A stretch of DNA of 64,000 nt from Nonomuraea indica (GCF_002850745.1 NZ_PJOK01000049.1:186001-250000); one strand, 5' to 3'; positions 8,033-16,161 are shown, counted from the stretch's first letter. Numbers and translations: made by a program. Notes: a model not told the origin generated them from the sequence alone.

Positions 8033-8995
8033 ATGTGGCTCACCTGGCGTGCCGCGATGGAGCGTGCGCTCTACGGCGAGGACGGCTTCTACCTGCGCGA
8101 ACGCCCCTCGGGTCACTTCCGCACCTCGGTCAGCGCCTCCCCGGCGTTCGCCGGGGCGGTCCTCGGGCTGCTGATGGAGGTGGACGCCGAGCTGGGCGGG
8201 CCGCCCGTGCTCGACCTGGTCGACATCGGCGCCGGCGAGGGCCTGCTGGCGGTTCACGTGCTGGAGGCGGCGGACCCGAAGCTGCGCGAGCGGCTGCGCG
8301 TCACGGCCGTCGAGCTGTCCCCGCGACCCGCCGGCCTGCCCGAGCAGATCACCTGGAGTGCCACCGTCCCGCCCCGGATCCACGGGCTGGCCATCGCGAA
8401 CGAGTGGCTGGACAACATCCCGCTCGACGTGGCCGAGCAGACCTCCGACGGGCCGCGCCTGGTCATGGTGGACACCCGTACGGGCGAGGAGCGGCTCGGC
8501 GACCCGCCGGGACCCGCCGAGCGGGCGTGGCTCGACCGATGGTGGCCGCTGACCGCCCTGGGCGCGCGCGCCGAGCTGGGCGGGCCCAGGGACGCCGCCT
8601 GGGCGTCGGTCGTGTCCCGGCTCGTCCGGGGCCGGGCGATCGCCATCGATTATGCACACCCTGTGGATAACCGTCCGGCACATGGGACGCTCACCGGATA
8701 CCGTGACGGCTCGGTCGTGACGCCCATACCGGACGGCACCTGCGACATCACGGCGCATGTGGCGCTCGACGCCTGCGCCGAGGCCGGCGAGCGGGCCGGT
8801 GCGATATCCACAACCTTGTCCACACAGCGCGCGGCGCTGCGGGCGCTGGGCCTCACCGGCAGCCGCCCGCCTCTGGAGCTGGCGCGGCAGGATCCGCACG
8901 GCTACCTGCGGGCGCTGGCGCGCGCCTCGCAGGAGGGAGAGCTGATCGATCCGAACGGGCTGGGCGGCTTCGGCTGGCTCGCCCAGACCCGCTGA
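8033..8995 (+). CDS. SAM-dependent methyltransferase of the NDUFAF7/MidA (DUF185) family
   Basis: A 320-residue class I methyltransferase. The SAM-binding motif is LVDIGAGEGLLAVHVL near residue 62, followed by VTAVELSPRP; the family hallmark ANEWLDNIPLDV comes near residue 122. The mitochondrial relative NDUFAF7 methylates an arginine of the complex I subunit NDUFS2, the homologue of NuoD; an orphan nuoD2 lies 4.4 kb away. Whether this enzyme modifies NuoD2 is inference. The gene starts without a ribosome-binding site next to a -10 box. Its last 17 codons and its stop are the first copy of a 50-bp tandem repeat that continues into the intergenic region. Confidence 0.85.
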   Translation: MWLTWRAAMERALYGEDGFYLRERPSGHFRTSVSASPAFAGAVLGLLMEVDAELGGPPVLDLVDIGAGEGLLAVHVLEAADPKLRERLRVTAVELSPRPAGLPEQITWSATVPPRIHGLAIANEWLDNIPLDVAEQTSDGPRLVMVDTRTGEERLGDPPGPAERAWLDRWWPLTALGARAELGGPRDAAWASVVSRLVRGRAIAIDYAHPVDNRPAHGTLTGYRDGSVVTPIPDGTCDITAHVALDACAEAGERAGAISTTLSTQRAALRALGLTGSRPPLELARQDPHGYLRALARASQEGELIDPNGLGGFGWLAQTR

Positions 8996-9097
8996 TCGAC
9001 CCGAACGGGCTGGGCGGCTTCGGCCGGCTCGCCCAGACCCGGTGATCGACCCGAACGGGCTGGGCGGCTTCGGCCGGCTCGCCCAGACCCGGTGATC
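8943..9097 (+). repeat. three tandem copies of a 50-bp unit, each able to fold as a hairpin
   Basis: Copies run 8943-8992, 8993-9042 and 9043-9092, plus five bases of a fourth. Copies 2 and 3 are identical; copy 1 differs at a few sites. Copy 1 is the coding end of the methyltransferase gene, and its TGA starts copy 2. Each unit holds CTGGGCG and CGCCCAG around a 13-base centre, flanked by CGGG and CCCG, so each RNA copy can form a stem of about 11 bp. Lying between convergent genes, the set may act as serial terminators. Confidence 0.9.
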
Positions 9098-9111
9098 CGC
9101 TCCCGAGGCCG

Positions 9112-10311
9112 CTAGGAGACCGCGAGGTCCAGCGAGTGGAGCCCGCGGATGACGTAACCGGGCTTCCACTCCGGCTCGCGGACCAGCTCCAGCCGGTCGG
9201 CCCGGTCCAGCAGCGCCCCGAACGACTCGATCAGCTCGATGCGGGCCAGCGGCGCGCCGAGGCAGAAGTGGATGCCCGCGCCGAACGAGATGTGCGGGTT
9301 GTCGGCGCGACCCACGTCGAGCCGGTCGGGGTCGGCGAACACCTCGGGGTCCCGGTTGGCCGAGCCGAACAGCAGCGCCACCTCGGTCCCGCGCGGGATC
9401 CGGGTGCCGTGCACCTCGATGTCCTCCAGCACCCACCGCTCGAACATCTGCAGCGGGGTGTCCCACCGCATCAGCTCCTCGACCGCCGTGGGCAGCAGGC
9501 TCCGGTCCGCGCGCAGCCGGGCCAGCTCGGCGGGGTTGCGGAACAGCGACCACCAGCCGTTGCCCGTCACGTTCACGGTGGCCTCGTGGCCCGCGTTGAG
9601 CAGCAGCACGCAGGTGCCGACCAGCTCGTCCTCGGTCAGCTCGTCGATCCGGGCGAGGGCCGAGATCAGGTCGTCGCCGGGGCGGGCGGCGCGCTCACGG
9701 GCCAGTTCCCTGAGGTAGCCGGCGAACTCGTCCGCCGCCCGGACCGCCGTGTGCTGCGCCTCGGGCGACGGGTTGAGCTCGTACATGCCGCAGATGTCCG
9801 CCGACCAGGGGCGCAGCAGCGGGCGGTCGGCCTCGGGCACGCCCAGCATGTCGGCGATGACCGTCACCGGCAGCGGCTCGGCCACCTCGGCGATCAGGTC
9901 GCCGCCGCCCTTCTCCACGAACGTGTCGACCAGGCCGGCGGCGATGGCCCGGACCCGGGGCCGTAGCGACTCGACCATGCGCGGCGTGAACGCCCGCGAG
10001 ACCAGACGGCGCAGCCGGGTGTGGACCGGCGGCTCGACGTCGAGCATGCCGGCCCTGACCACCCGCCAGAACGGCTCCTGGAAGTCCGGCTCCGCCGCCC
10101 GCCCGAACTCCTCGTGCGTGGCCACGTGGAGATAGGACCGGCCCAGCCGGCGGTCCCTGAGCAGGGCGTTGACGTCGGCGTACCGGGGGATCAGCCACTG
10201 TCCCGTGGGCTCGAAGTAGCTGACGGGCGCCGCACGCCGCAGCTCGGCGTAGGCGTCGTAGGGGTGGGCGACGAAATCCGGATTCCAGGGGTCAAAGCGC
10301 ACACCCTGCAT
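9112..10311 (-). CDS. cytochrome P450
   Basis: A 399-residue soluble bacterial P450, a heme monooxygenase needing separate ferredoxin and reductase partners, which are not nearby. The I-helix oxygen-binding segment reads LLNAGHEATVN (alanine where many P450s have threonine). The ExxR motif is in AVEELMRW, and the heme-binding loop is FGAGIHFCLGAPLARIE with thiolate Cys350. The start is the ATG before QGVRFDPWNPDF, a normal P450 beginning. It starts 1 base after the stop of the upstream terC-like gene, so the two are probably co-transcribed. Substrate cannot be told from sequence; no biosynthetic cluster surrounds it. Confidence 0.92.
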   Translation of the reverse strand: MQGVRFDPWNPDFVAHPYDAYAELRRAAPVSYFEPTGQWLIPRYADVNALLRDRRLGRSYLHVATHEEFGRAAEPDFQEPFWRVVRAGMLDVEPPVHTRLRRLVSRAFTPRMVESLRPRVRAIAAGLVDTFVEKGGGDLIAEVAEPLPVTVIADMLGVPEADRPLLRPWSADICGMYELNPSPEAQHTAVRAADEFAGYLRELARERAARPGDDLISALARIDELTEDELVGTCVLLLNAGHEATVNVTGNGWWSLFRNPAELARLRADRSLLPTAVEELMRWDTPLQMFERWVLEDIEVHGTRIPRGTEVALLFGSANRDPEVFADPDRLDVGRADNPHISFGAGIHFCLGAPLARIELIESFGALLDRADRLELVREPEWKPGYVIRGLHSLDLAVS

Positions 10312-10312
10312 C

Positions 10313-11044
10313 TTACGGAGTGACCTGCCGCTGCTTGGCGTGCCGGCTCCGCATCCGGATGTTGAGCATCTCGACGACGACCGAGAACGCCATCGCGAAG
10401 TAGATGTAGCCCTTGGGGATGTGCTGGTCGAGCCCCTCGGCGATGAGGACCACGCCGATGAGCACGAGGAACGCCAGGGCCAGCATCTTGATGCTGGGGT
10501 GCCGGTCCACGAACCTGCTGATCGGCCCCGAGGCGACGAGCATCACGAGGACCGCCACGATCACCGCCGCCACCATCACGCCCAGCTCGTCCACCATGCC
10601 GACCGCGGTGATCACCGAGTCGAGGGAGAAGACGACGTCCAGGATCATGATCTGGACGATGACCGAGGCGAAGGAGGTGGCGGCCCTCTTCTTGCCGTCG
10701 TCTCCCTTCAGCTCCATGCTGTGCCCGATCTCGGTCACGCTCTTGGCGAGCAGGAAGAGCCCGCCCAGCAGGAGGATGAGGTCGCGCCCCGATATCTCCT
10801 GCCCGAACACCTCGAACAACGGCTCCGTCAGCCGCACCACCCACGACAGCGCCAGCAGCAGGAGCAGCCGCGAGATCAGCGCGGCCCCGAGACCCAGCAC
10901 CCGCGCCCTGTCGCGCTGCTCGGGCGGCAGTTTCCCGGCCAGGATGGAGATGAAGATGATGTTGTCGATGCCGAGCACGATCTCCAGGGCCACAAGGGTG
11001 AAGAACCCTATCCAGATCTGCGGGTCTGTCACCCAGTCCAACAT
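10313..11044 (-). CDS. TerC-family integral membrane protein
   Basis: A 243-residue polytopic membrane protein with about seven hydrophobic segments. It has the TerC/YgdQ hallmarks: acidic residues inside membrane segments in ALEIVLGIDNIIFIS and LDVVFSLDSVITAVG, and a soluble loop (GHSMELKGDDGKKRA) between. Members of the family have been linked to metal ion export, notably manganese, and to tellurite resistance; the function here is unproven. It is immediately upstream of the P450 gene (1-base gap). It is divergent from the riboswitch-controlled aminotransferase; its promoter must lie within 11045-11140. Confidence 0.88.
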   Translation of the reverse strand: MLDWVTDPQIWIGFFTLVALEIVLGIDNIIFISILAGKLPPEQRDRARVLGLGAALISRLLLLLALSWVVRLTEPLFEVFGQEISGRDLILLLGGLFLLAKSVTEIGHSMELKGDDGKKRAATSFASVIVQIMILDVVFSLDSVITAVGMVDELGVMVAAVIVAVLVMLVASGPISRFVDRHPSIKMLALAFLVLIGVVLIAEGLDQHIPKGYIYFAMAFSVVVEMLNIRMRSRHAKQRQVTP

Positions 11045-11113
11045 GTCCTACCTCCGTTGCTCTTAGGGGGGTGTACCCGAGGGCAACGTCTGAAGCCTCC
11101 CGATAGTTCGCGG

Positions 11114-11144
11114 TTGCGAGTCACGGGCGGGTGTCGGTTATAGT
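11114..11144 (+). promoter_or_regulatory. probable sigma-70-type promoter for the riboswitch transcript
   Basis: TTGCGA (11114-11119) and TATAGT (11139-11144) are separated by 19 bases. Transcription would begin near 11151, just ahead of the riboswitch P1 stem. Confidence 0.5.
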
Positions 11145-11153
11145 GCAGCTCGT

Positions 11154-11272
11154 AGGTCATGAGCGCCAGCGCCAAGCCCCGGCTCGCTGGCCGGCAACCC
11201 TCGCGTCCGCGGCGGGGTGCCCCGGGTGAGGACCTGGTCCGTCACGAGGTGTGGCGGGCAAGCGCGGGCTCC
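11154..11272 (+). promoter_or_regulatory. SAM-IV riboswitch
   Basis: The stretch has the conserved core known from actinomycete SAM-IV riboswitches: a P1 stem pairing AGGTC (11154-11158) with GACCT (11231-11235), the GAGCGCCAGCG segment, CAAGCCCCGGC, CCGGCAACCC, GGCGGGGTGCCCCGGGTGA, and the 3' element GGCAAGCGCGGGCTCC. It would sense S-adenosylmethionine and lower expression of the downstream gene. I recognised it by its conserved segments; a covariance search (Rfam SAM-IV) would confirm it. No clear Rho-independent terminator follows, so control is probably at translation. Confidence 0.88.
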
Positions 11273-11305
11273 ATGGCTACTTCCGGGGGCCCGATGGCCC
11301 CGTAG
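11273..11305 (+). CDS. possible 10-codon leader peptide after the riboswitch
   Basis: An ATG directly follows the riboswitch core and opens a frame reading MATSGGPMAP before TAG. The TAG overlaps the TAGGAGG that serves as ribosome-binding site for the enzyme gene at 11317, so ribosomes finishing the leader would stop on the next Shine-Dalgarno. Translation of this frame is not shown; it could be chance. Confidence 0.35.
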   Translation: MATSGGPMAP

Positions 11306-11316
11306 GAGGTTTCGCC

Positions 11317-12654
11317 GTGTCCACTCTGACGATCTTCGGTTCCGTGCCCGCCCAGGCCGCCGCGTCCCAGGACGCCCAGCCCGCCGCGCCCCAGGACGCC
11401 CAGCCCGCCGCGCCGCGCCCCGTCCCCGCCGTGCTGGGCGCCGACCTGGAGGTGCCGGTCAAGGGCGGCCGGCTGGTCGGGTACGCCAACCTGGACTACG
11501 CGGCCAGCGCCCCCTGTCTGGAGCCGGTCAGCGCCGCCGTCGCCGCCGCGCTCCCGGCCTACTCCAGCGTGCACCGCGGCGCGGGGTACGCCTCCCAGCT
11601 CACCACCGCCCGCTACGAGCAGGCCCGCCACACCGTACGGGCGTTCGCGGGCGCCCGCCCCGACGACGCCGTGATCTTCACCCGCAACACCACCGACGCC
11701 ACCAACCTGCTCGCCCGCTGCCTGCCCGAGGGCACCACCACGGTGGTCTTCGACAGCGAGCACCACGCCTCCCTGCTGCCCTGGGAGCGGTCCGTACGGC
11801 TGGCGCCGCCGGCGTTCCCCGGTGCGGCGGTGCGCGCGGCCGACGAGGCGCTGGCCGCCGTCGACGGGCCCAAGCTGCTCGTGGTCACCGCCGCCTCCAA
11901 CGTCACCGGCGAGCTGTGGCCGATCGCCGCCCTGGCGCACATCGCGCACCGCCACGGCGCCCGCATCCTGGTGGACGCCGCCCAGCTCGTGCCGCACCGG
12001 CGGCTCAACCTGACCGCTCTCGACCTGGACTACGTCGCCTTCTCCGGGCACAAGCTCTACGCGCCGTTCGGCGCCGGCGTGCTGATCGGGCGGCGTGACT
12101 GGCTCGCGGCGGGCGAGCCGTACCTCAAGGGCGGCGGCGCGGTCCGCGCGGTGGGAACCCCCGGTGAGGGGCCGGAGGGCGTCGACTGGCACGACGACCC
12201 GGAGCCGCGGCACGAGGCGGGCACGCCGAACGTGCTGGGCGCCATCGCCGTCGCCGCCGCCTGCGACGCGCTGACCGCCACCGGCTGGACCGCGCTCGTG
12301 CGCGAGGAGGAGCGGCTCGTCGCCCGGCTGCGCGCCGGGCTGGCCGCCGTCGACGGGGTGCGCGAGCTGTCGCTGTGGGGGCCTGACCACCCGCGCGTCG
12401 GCATCGTCTCCTTCACCGTGGACGGCATCCCGGCGCGGGAGGTCGCCGAGGTGCTGTCCGCCGAGTACGGGATCGGCGTGCGCGACGGGAAGTTCTGCGC
12501 GCACCCGTTCCTGCGGCACCTGCTGGGCGAGTCCGGCGGCGGCTGCGAGGACGGCACGGCGTCCGCGGTGCGGGCGTCGATCGGCATCGGCACCACCGAC
12601 GAGCACGTCGACCGGCTGGTCGCGGCCGTGCGCGACCTGGCCTCGCGCGGGTAG
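11317..12654 (+). CDS. class V aminotransferase, cysteine-desulfurase-like, SAM-regulated
   Basis: A 445-residue PLP enzyme. AFSGHKLYAPFG carries the cofactor lysine (K246); ILVDAAQLVPHR holds the cofactor aspartate; EHHASLLPWE and ASNVTGELWPI match the NifS/SufS-like fold. The opening NLDYAASAPC is also typical. The family includes cysteine desulfurases and selenocysteine lyases. Control by a SAM-IV riboswitch places it in sulfur or methionine economy, perhaps sulfur recycling. The GTG start is set by GGAGG 7 bases upstream. The N-terminus has a short Ala/Pro/Gln-rich segment with the block QDAQPAAP twice, a small tandem duplication not part of the enzyme fold. The exact substrate is unknown. 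Confidence 0.85.
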   Translation: MSTLTIFGSVPAQAAASQDAQPAAPQDAQPAAPRPVPAVLGADLEVPVKGGRLVGYANLDYAASAPCLEPVSAAVAAALPAYSSVHRGAGYASQLTTARYEQARHTVRAFAGARPDDAVIFTRNTTDATNLLARCLPEGTTTVVFDSEHHASLLPWERSVRLAPPAFPGAAVRAADEALAAVDGPKLLVVTAASNVTGELWPIAALAHIAHRHGARILVDAAQLVPHRRLNLTALDLDYVAFSGHKLYAPFGAGVLIGRRDWLAAGEPYLKGGGAVRAVGTPGEGPEGVDWHDDPEPRHEAGTPNVLGAIAVAAACDALTATGWTALVREEERLVARLRAGLAAVDGVRELSLWGPDHPRVGIVSFTVDGIPAREVAEVLSAEYGIGVRDGKFCAHPFLRHLLGESGGGCEDGTASAVRASIGIGTTDEHVDRLVAAVRDLASRG

Positions 12655-12660
12655 CCCGGC

Positions 12661-13236
12661 TCAGCGGTTGGGTGGCCTGCGCTTGGTGGGGTCGTCGGTG
12701 AACATCGAGTCGATGGCGTTCATGTCCTCGCGGGTCAGGTCACCCCGTGGGGCGGTGCCCTGCGGCGGCACACCGCCGCCCCCGCCCGCCGGGACGCCCT
12801 CCCTGTCCAGGCGGCGCCGTTCCCTCTTGCGCGACCAGGCGCCGTGGATGATCCCGTCGATCCCGATCCGGCCACCGCCCGCTCCCACGAGCATGAGGCA
12901 GAGCGCGGCCAGCCCGGCGGCGAACTCCCAGCCGCCCTCGTTGACGAACATGCCGTTCGGGGCGTGGACGAAGGCGATGGCGCCGAGCCCCACGACGAAC
13001 CAGGCGAGCGCCGCGAGCCGTACCAGGAAACCGATGATCAGCAGGATGCCGCCGATCACCTCGGCGGCGATCGTGAACGCGGCGGCGACCTCGGGTAGCG
13101 GCACCCCGGTCTGGGTGAACTGCTGCGTCGTGGCTTCCAGACCGCTCTGCCACTTCTGCCAGCCGTGCGCCACGAGGATCACGCCGAGCGTCACGCGCGC
13201 GACGAGCGCGGCGACGTCGAACACAAACCTCTTCAT
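12661..13236 (-). CDS. DoxX-family membrane protein
   Basis: A 191-residue protein with four hydrophobic segments in the first 130 residues (LGVILVAHGWQKW, AAEVIGGILLIIGF, AALAWFVVGLGAIAF, FAAGLAALCLMLVGA). These match the DoxX/SURF4 family, whose members take part in quinone or thiol redox chemistry at the membrane. The C-terminal 60 residues are a charged, Gly/Pro-rich cytoplasmic tail. The ATG is preceded by GGGGGGAG. Open frame extends upstream but runs under nuoD2 and is not coding. It converges with the aminotransferase gene with only 6 bases between stops. Confidence 0.85.
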   Translation of the reverse strand: MKRFVFDVAALVARVTLGVILVAHGWQKWQSGLEATTQQFTQTGVPLPEVAAAFTIAAEVIGGILLIIGFLVRLAALAWFVVGLGAIAFVHAPNGMFVNEGGWEFAAGLAALCLMLVGAGGGRIGIDGIIHGAWSRKRERRRLDREGVPAGGGGGVPPQGTAPRGDLTREDMNAIDSMFTDDPTKRRPPNR

Positions 13237-13359
13237 GGTGGTTTCTCCCCCCGTTTCCTGGTATATGTCCCCCTGCCGGGATCCGGGAAGCGCGTCCATA
13301 CCGTTCCTTGACCCTCCCCCGCGCTGGATCGCCCTGTTGACCGGTGGCAGCATGGCTCT

Positions 13360-14505
13360 ATGACGGAACGCGTGGTCGGCATCGGCGCGGGCGCCAAGGA
13401 GCTGGCGACCGAGGACATGATCCTCAACATCGGCCCGCAGCACCCGTCCACCCACGGCGTGCTCCGGCTGCGGCTCACCCTCGACGGCGAGCGCATCACC
13501 GCCGCCGAACCGATCATCGGCTACATGCACCGGGGCGCCGAGAAGCTGTTCGAGGTGCGCGACTACCGGCAGATCATCATGCTGGCCAACCGGCACGACT
13601 GGCTGTCCGGCTTCGCCAACGAGCTCGGCGTGGTGATCGCCGCCGAACGGATGCTCGGCATGGAGCCGCCGGTCCGCGCCGTCTGGTCGCGCACGCTGCT
13701 GGCCGAGCTCAACCGGGTGCTCAGCCACCTGATGTTCCTCGGCTCCTACCCGCTGGAACTGGGCGCGATCACTCCGGTCTTCTACGCCTTCAACGAGCGC
13801 GAACGCATCCAGGCCGTCATGGAGGAGATCTCCGGCGGCCGCATGCACTACATGTTCAACCGCGTCGGCGGGCTGAAGGAGGAGCTCCCGTCCGGGTGGC
13901 TCGACCGCGTGTCGGAGGCGGTCGCCGAGACGCGCCGCCGCGTCCCCGACATCGAGGACCTCATCCTGCACAACGAGATCTTCCTCGCCCGCACCCGGGG
14001 CGTCGGCGTCCTGAGCCGCGAGCAGATCATGCAGTACGGCGTCAGCGGGCCCATCGCCCGCGCCTCCGGCGTGGACATCGACCTGCGCCGCGACGAGCCG
14101 TACCTCGCCTACCCCGAGCTGCCCGTGAAGGTCGTCACCCGTGACGCCGGCGACTGTCACGCCCGCTTCGAGGTGCTGCTCGAGCAGCTCAAGGTCGCCC
14201 TCGACCTGGCCGACGCGTGCGTCGACCGGCTGCGCTCGCTGCCGCCCGGCCCGATCAACCAGCGCCTGCCCAAGGTGCTGAAAGTGCCCGAGGGCCACAC
14301 CTACGCCTGGACCGAGAACCCCCTCGGCATCAACGGCTACTACCTCGTCTCCAAGGGCGACAAGACGCCCTGGCGGCTCAAGCTCCGCTCCGCCTCGTTC
14401 GGCAACATCCAGGTGCTGCGGGAGATGCTGCCCGGCCACCTCGTCGCCGACATGGTGGCCATCCTCGGCTCGATGTTCTTCGTCGTGGGCGACATCGACA
14501 AGTGA
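13360..14505 (+). CDS. nuoD2: orphan NADH-quinone oxidoreductase subunit D (NuoD2)
   Basis: A 381-residue homologue of the 49-kDa/NuoD subunit of complex I, with no other nuo gene in the window. It keeps LNIGPQHPSTHGVLR (quinone-site His28), GYMHRGAEKLFE and SDFGSCK-like C-terminal features (LRSASFGNIQVL). In the quinone pocket, where standard NuoD has RLDY, this protein reads NRHDWLSGF, so the tyrosine that binds the quinone headgroup in structures is Trp81. That suggests a specialised subunit. Actinobacteria often carry such a second nuoD. Its last base triplet overlaps the acyltransferase start (GTGA). An NDUFAF7-like methyltransferase lies upstream at 8033. Confidence 0.88.
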   Translation: MTERVVGIGAGAKELATEDMILNIGPQHPSTHGVLRLRLTLDGERITAAEPIIGYMHRGAEKLFEVRDYRQIIMLANRHDWLSGFANELGVVIAAERMLGMEPPVRAVWSRTLLAELNRVLSHLMFLGSYPLELGAITPVFYAFNERERIQAVMEEISGGRMHYMFNRVGGLKEELPSGWLDRVSEAVAETRRRVPDIEDLILHNEIFLARTRGVGVLSREQIMQYGVSGPIARASGVDIDLRRDEPYLAYPELPVKVVTRDAGDCHARFEVLLEQLKVALDLADACVDRLRSLPPGPINQRLPKVLKVPEGHTYAWTENPLGINGYYLVSKGDKTPWRLKLRSASFGNIQVLREMLPGHLVADMVAILGSMFFVVGDIDK

Positions 14506-15626
14506 CCACCCGAGAGCAGCCCCCGGGCGCCGCCGTGGCGCCGCGCGACAAGTACGTCGACTGGTTACGCGCGCTCAGCCTCATCGTCGTCGTGGTCTGG
14601 CACTGGGCGTTCACCATCCTGGAGTGGGGGCCCGGGGGCCCGGAGCCGACGAGCCCGCTCGGCTTCACCTCGGGCCTGTGGATCCTCACCTGGCTGCTGC
14701 AGGTGCTGCCGCTCTTCTTCTACGTCGGCGGGCACGTGCACCTGCTCTCCTGGCGCCGCGCCGGGGCACGCGGGACCGGCATCGGGGCGTTCGTCTGGCG
14801 GCGCATCCGCGCGCTGGCCGTCCCCGCGCTCGCCCTGGCGGGCGTCTGGGCCGCCGCCGGCGCGATCGTGACCTGGGCGGTCCCGATCGACTGGATGTGG
14901 CGGGTGGTGCTGCTCGTGCTCAGCCCGCTGTGGTTCCTCGGCGTCTACATCGTGCTCATCGCCCTGCTGCCGGTCGCGCTGTGGCTGCACCGCCGCTACG
15001 ACGTGCTGGCCCTCGTCTGGCTCGGCGGCGCCGCGCTGGTGGTCGACGTCGTGCGGTTCCGGTACGGCGTCGGCTGGGTGGGCTGGCTGAACATGGTCGT
15101 CGTCTGGGGCCTCGCCCACCAGGCCGGGTTCTTCTACGAGCGGATCGTCGCGCTCCCCCGCCGCTACGACGTCGGCGTGCTCTGGACGGGGCTGTTCGCC
15201 CTGTTCGGGCTGGTGTACTCGGGCATCTACCCCGGGTCCATGGTGGGCGTGCCGGGCGACAAGTGGTCGAACATGGCGCCGCCGACGTTCGTCATCGTGG
15301 CCCTGCTGATCTTCCAGATCGGCATCGTCGAGGTGCTGCGGCCGGCGATGGAGCGCCTGCTGGACAAGCCCGGCTGGCGGCGTGTCAACGAGACGATCAA
15401 CCGGTTCGCGCTCCCGCTCTACCTCTTCCACACCACCGGGATGGCGATCGCGCTCGGGATCTCCTGGTGGCTGTTCGGCTCGCTGGGCCAGAAGGTGCCG
15501 CCCGACCTGTGGTGGTGGCTGGAACGCCCGATCGCCGTCCTGGGCCCGCTGGTCTGCACCCTGCCGGTCATCTACCTCTTCGGCCGCCGCCGCCCACGTG
15601 CCGAACAAGCGCACGACAAACGTTGA
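14502..15626 (+). CDS. acyltransferase-3 family membrane protein
   Basis: A 374-residue integral membrane protein with about ten transmembrane segments. It opens with the family's KYVDWLRALSLIVVVVWHW, where the histidine in the first membrane helix is the conserved catalytic one of acyltransferase family 3 (OafA/YrhL type). Such proteins move acyl groups onto sugars, peptidoglycan, antibiotics or lipids at the membrane. The start is the GTG overlapping the nuoD2 stop, so translation is coupled. The longer open frame upstream is inside nuoD2. Substrate unknown. Confidence 0.85.
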   Translation: MTTREQPPGAAVAPRDKYVDWLRALSLIVVVVWHWAFTILEWGPGGPEPTSPLGFTSGLWILTWLLQVLPLFFYVGGHVHLLSWRRAGARGTGIGAFVWRRIRALAVPALALAGVWAAAGAIVTWAVPIDWMWRVVLLVLSPLWFLGVYIVLIALLPVALWLHRRYDVLALVWLGGAALVVDVVRFRYGVGWVGWLNMVVVWGLAHQAGFFYERIVALPRRYDVGVLWTGLFALFGLVYSGIYPGSMVGVPGDKWSNMAPPTFVIVALLIFQIGIVEVLRPAMERLLDKPGWRRVNETINRFALPLYLFHTTGMAIALGISWWLFGSLGQKVPPDLWWWLERPIAVLGPLVCTLPVIYLFGRRRPRAEQAHDKR

Positions 15627-15649
15627 ACAACGTCCTATCCCGGGGAAGC

Positions 15650-15847
15650 ATGGCGAACATCGGCTTCCGGGCGACGCCCGAGGACGAGAGAATCATCAGG
15701 GCCGCCATGGAGGAGGGCGAGCGGACCAGCGACGTGATCCGGCGCGCTCTCCGCCTGCTGGAGCGGGAGATCTGGCTCAAGCAGGCGCATGCCGACGCCC
15801 GGCGCCTGGCGACGGAAGACCTGTCGGACGAAGCGGACGCCTGGTGA
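15650..15847 (+). CDS. ribbon-helix-helix antitoxin-like protein
   Basis: A 65-residue protein with a ribbon-helix-helix pattern: a short N-terminal strand (NIGFRAT), then helix 1 (EDERIIRAAMEEG) and helix 2 (TSDVIRRALRLLEREI), followed by a charged C-terminal tail of the kind that wraps a toxin. GGGGAAG lies just upstream of the ATG. Its stop overlaps the GTG of a MazF/PemK-type toxin frame. The toxin is interrupted, so this protein may persist as an orphan repressor or antitoxin. Confidence 0.75.
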   Translation: MANIGFRATPEDERIIRAAMEEGERTSDVIRRALRLLEREIWLKQAHADARRLATEDLSDEADAW

Positions 15848-16161
15848 TCCGGGGCGCGGTCTACCGGGTGGACCTCGGCGACGCCGAGCGAGGGCACGAG
15901 CAGCGCGGGCGGCGTCTTGGCCTGGTGCTCAGCCCTACCGACATGTCCTGAACGGTCGTCACCATCGTCCCCGGCTCCACCAGCGCGCAGCCCTCGGTCT
16001 TCCGGCCGGAGGTGGAGTTCGGCGGACAACGGACGCGGTTCCTGGCCGACCAGATCCGCACCGTCGACACCTCGTTCGTCCGCGGGGAACCCGTCCACTA
16101 CCTCGGGCGGGACGAGATCGCGGAGGTCGAGCGTGCCGTGGCGCGCTATCTCGGGCTCTGA
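15844..16161 (+). pseudogene. MazF/PemK-type toxin gene with an in-frame stop
   Basis: From GTG 15844 the frame reads IRGAVYRVDLGDAERGHEQR and GLVLSPTDMS, the start of an MazF/PemK endoribonuclease, then meets TGA at 15949-15951. Without that codon it continues for 70 codons in the same frame as TVVTIVPGSTSAQPSVFRPE, then LADQIRTVDTSFV and ERAVARYLGL, a normal MazF C-terminal half. MazF proteins usually have tryptophan here, so one TGG to TGA change explains it. No good restart codon follows closely. Most likely the toxin is inactivated; sequencing error or readthrough remain possible. The 3' end overlaps the convergent DUF3180 gene by 16 bases. Confidence 0.82.

Noticed and set aside
9112..11044. 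P450 as part of a secondary-metabolite cluster
   Set aside because: No PKS, NRPS, terpene or RiPP genes lie near it; its only operon partner is a TerC-type membrane protein.
12661..14439. 592-codon version of the DoxX protein
   Set aside because: The N-terminal 400 residues run antisense to nuoD2 and are not coding; a ribosome-binding site lies before the ATG at 13236.
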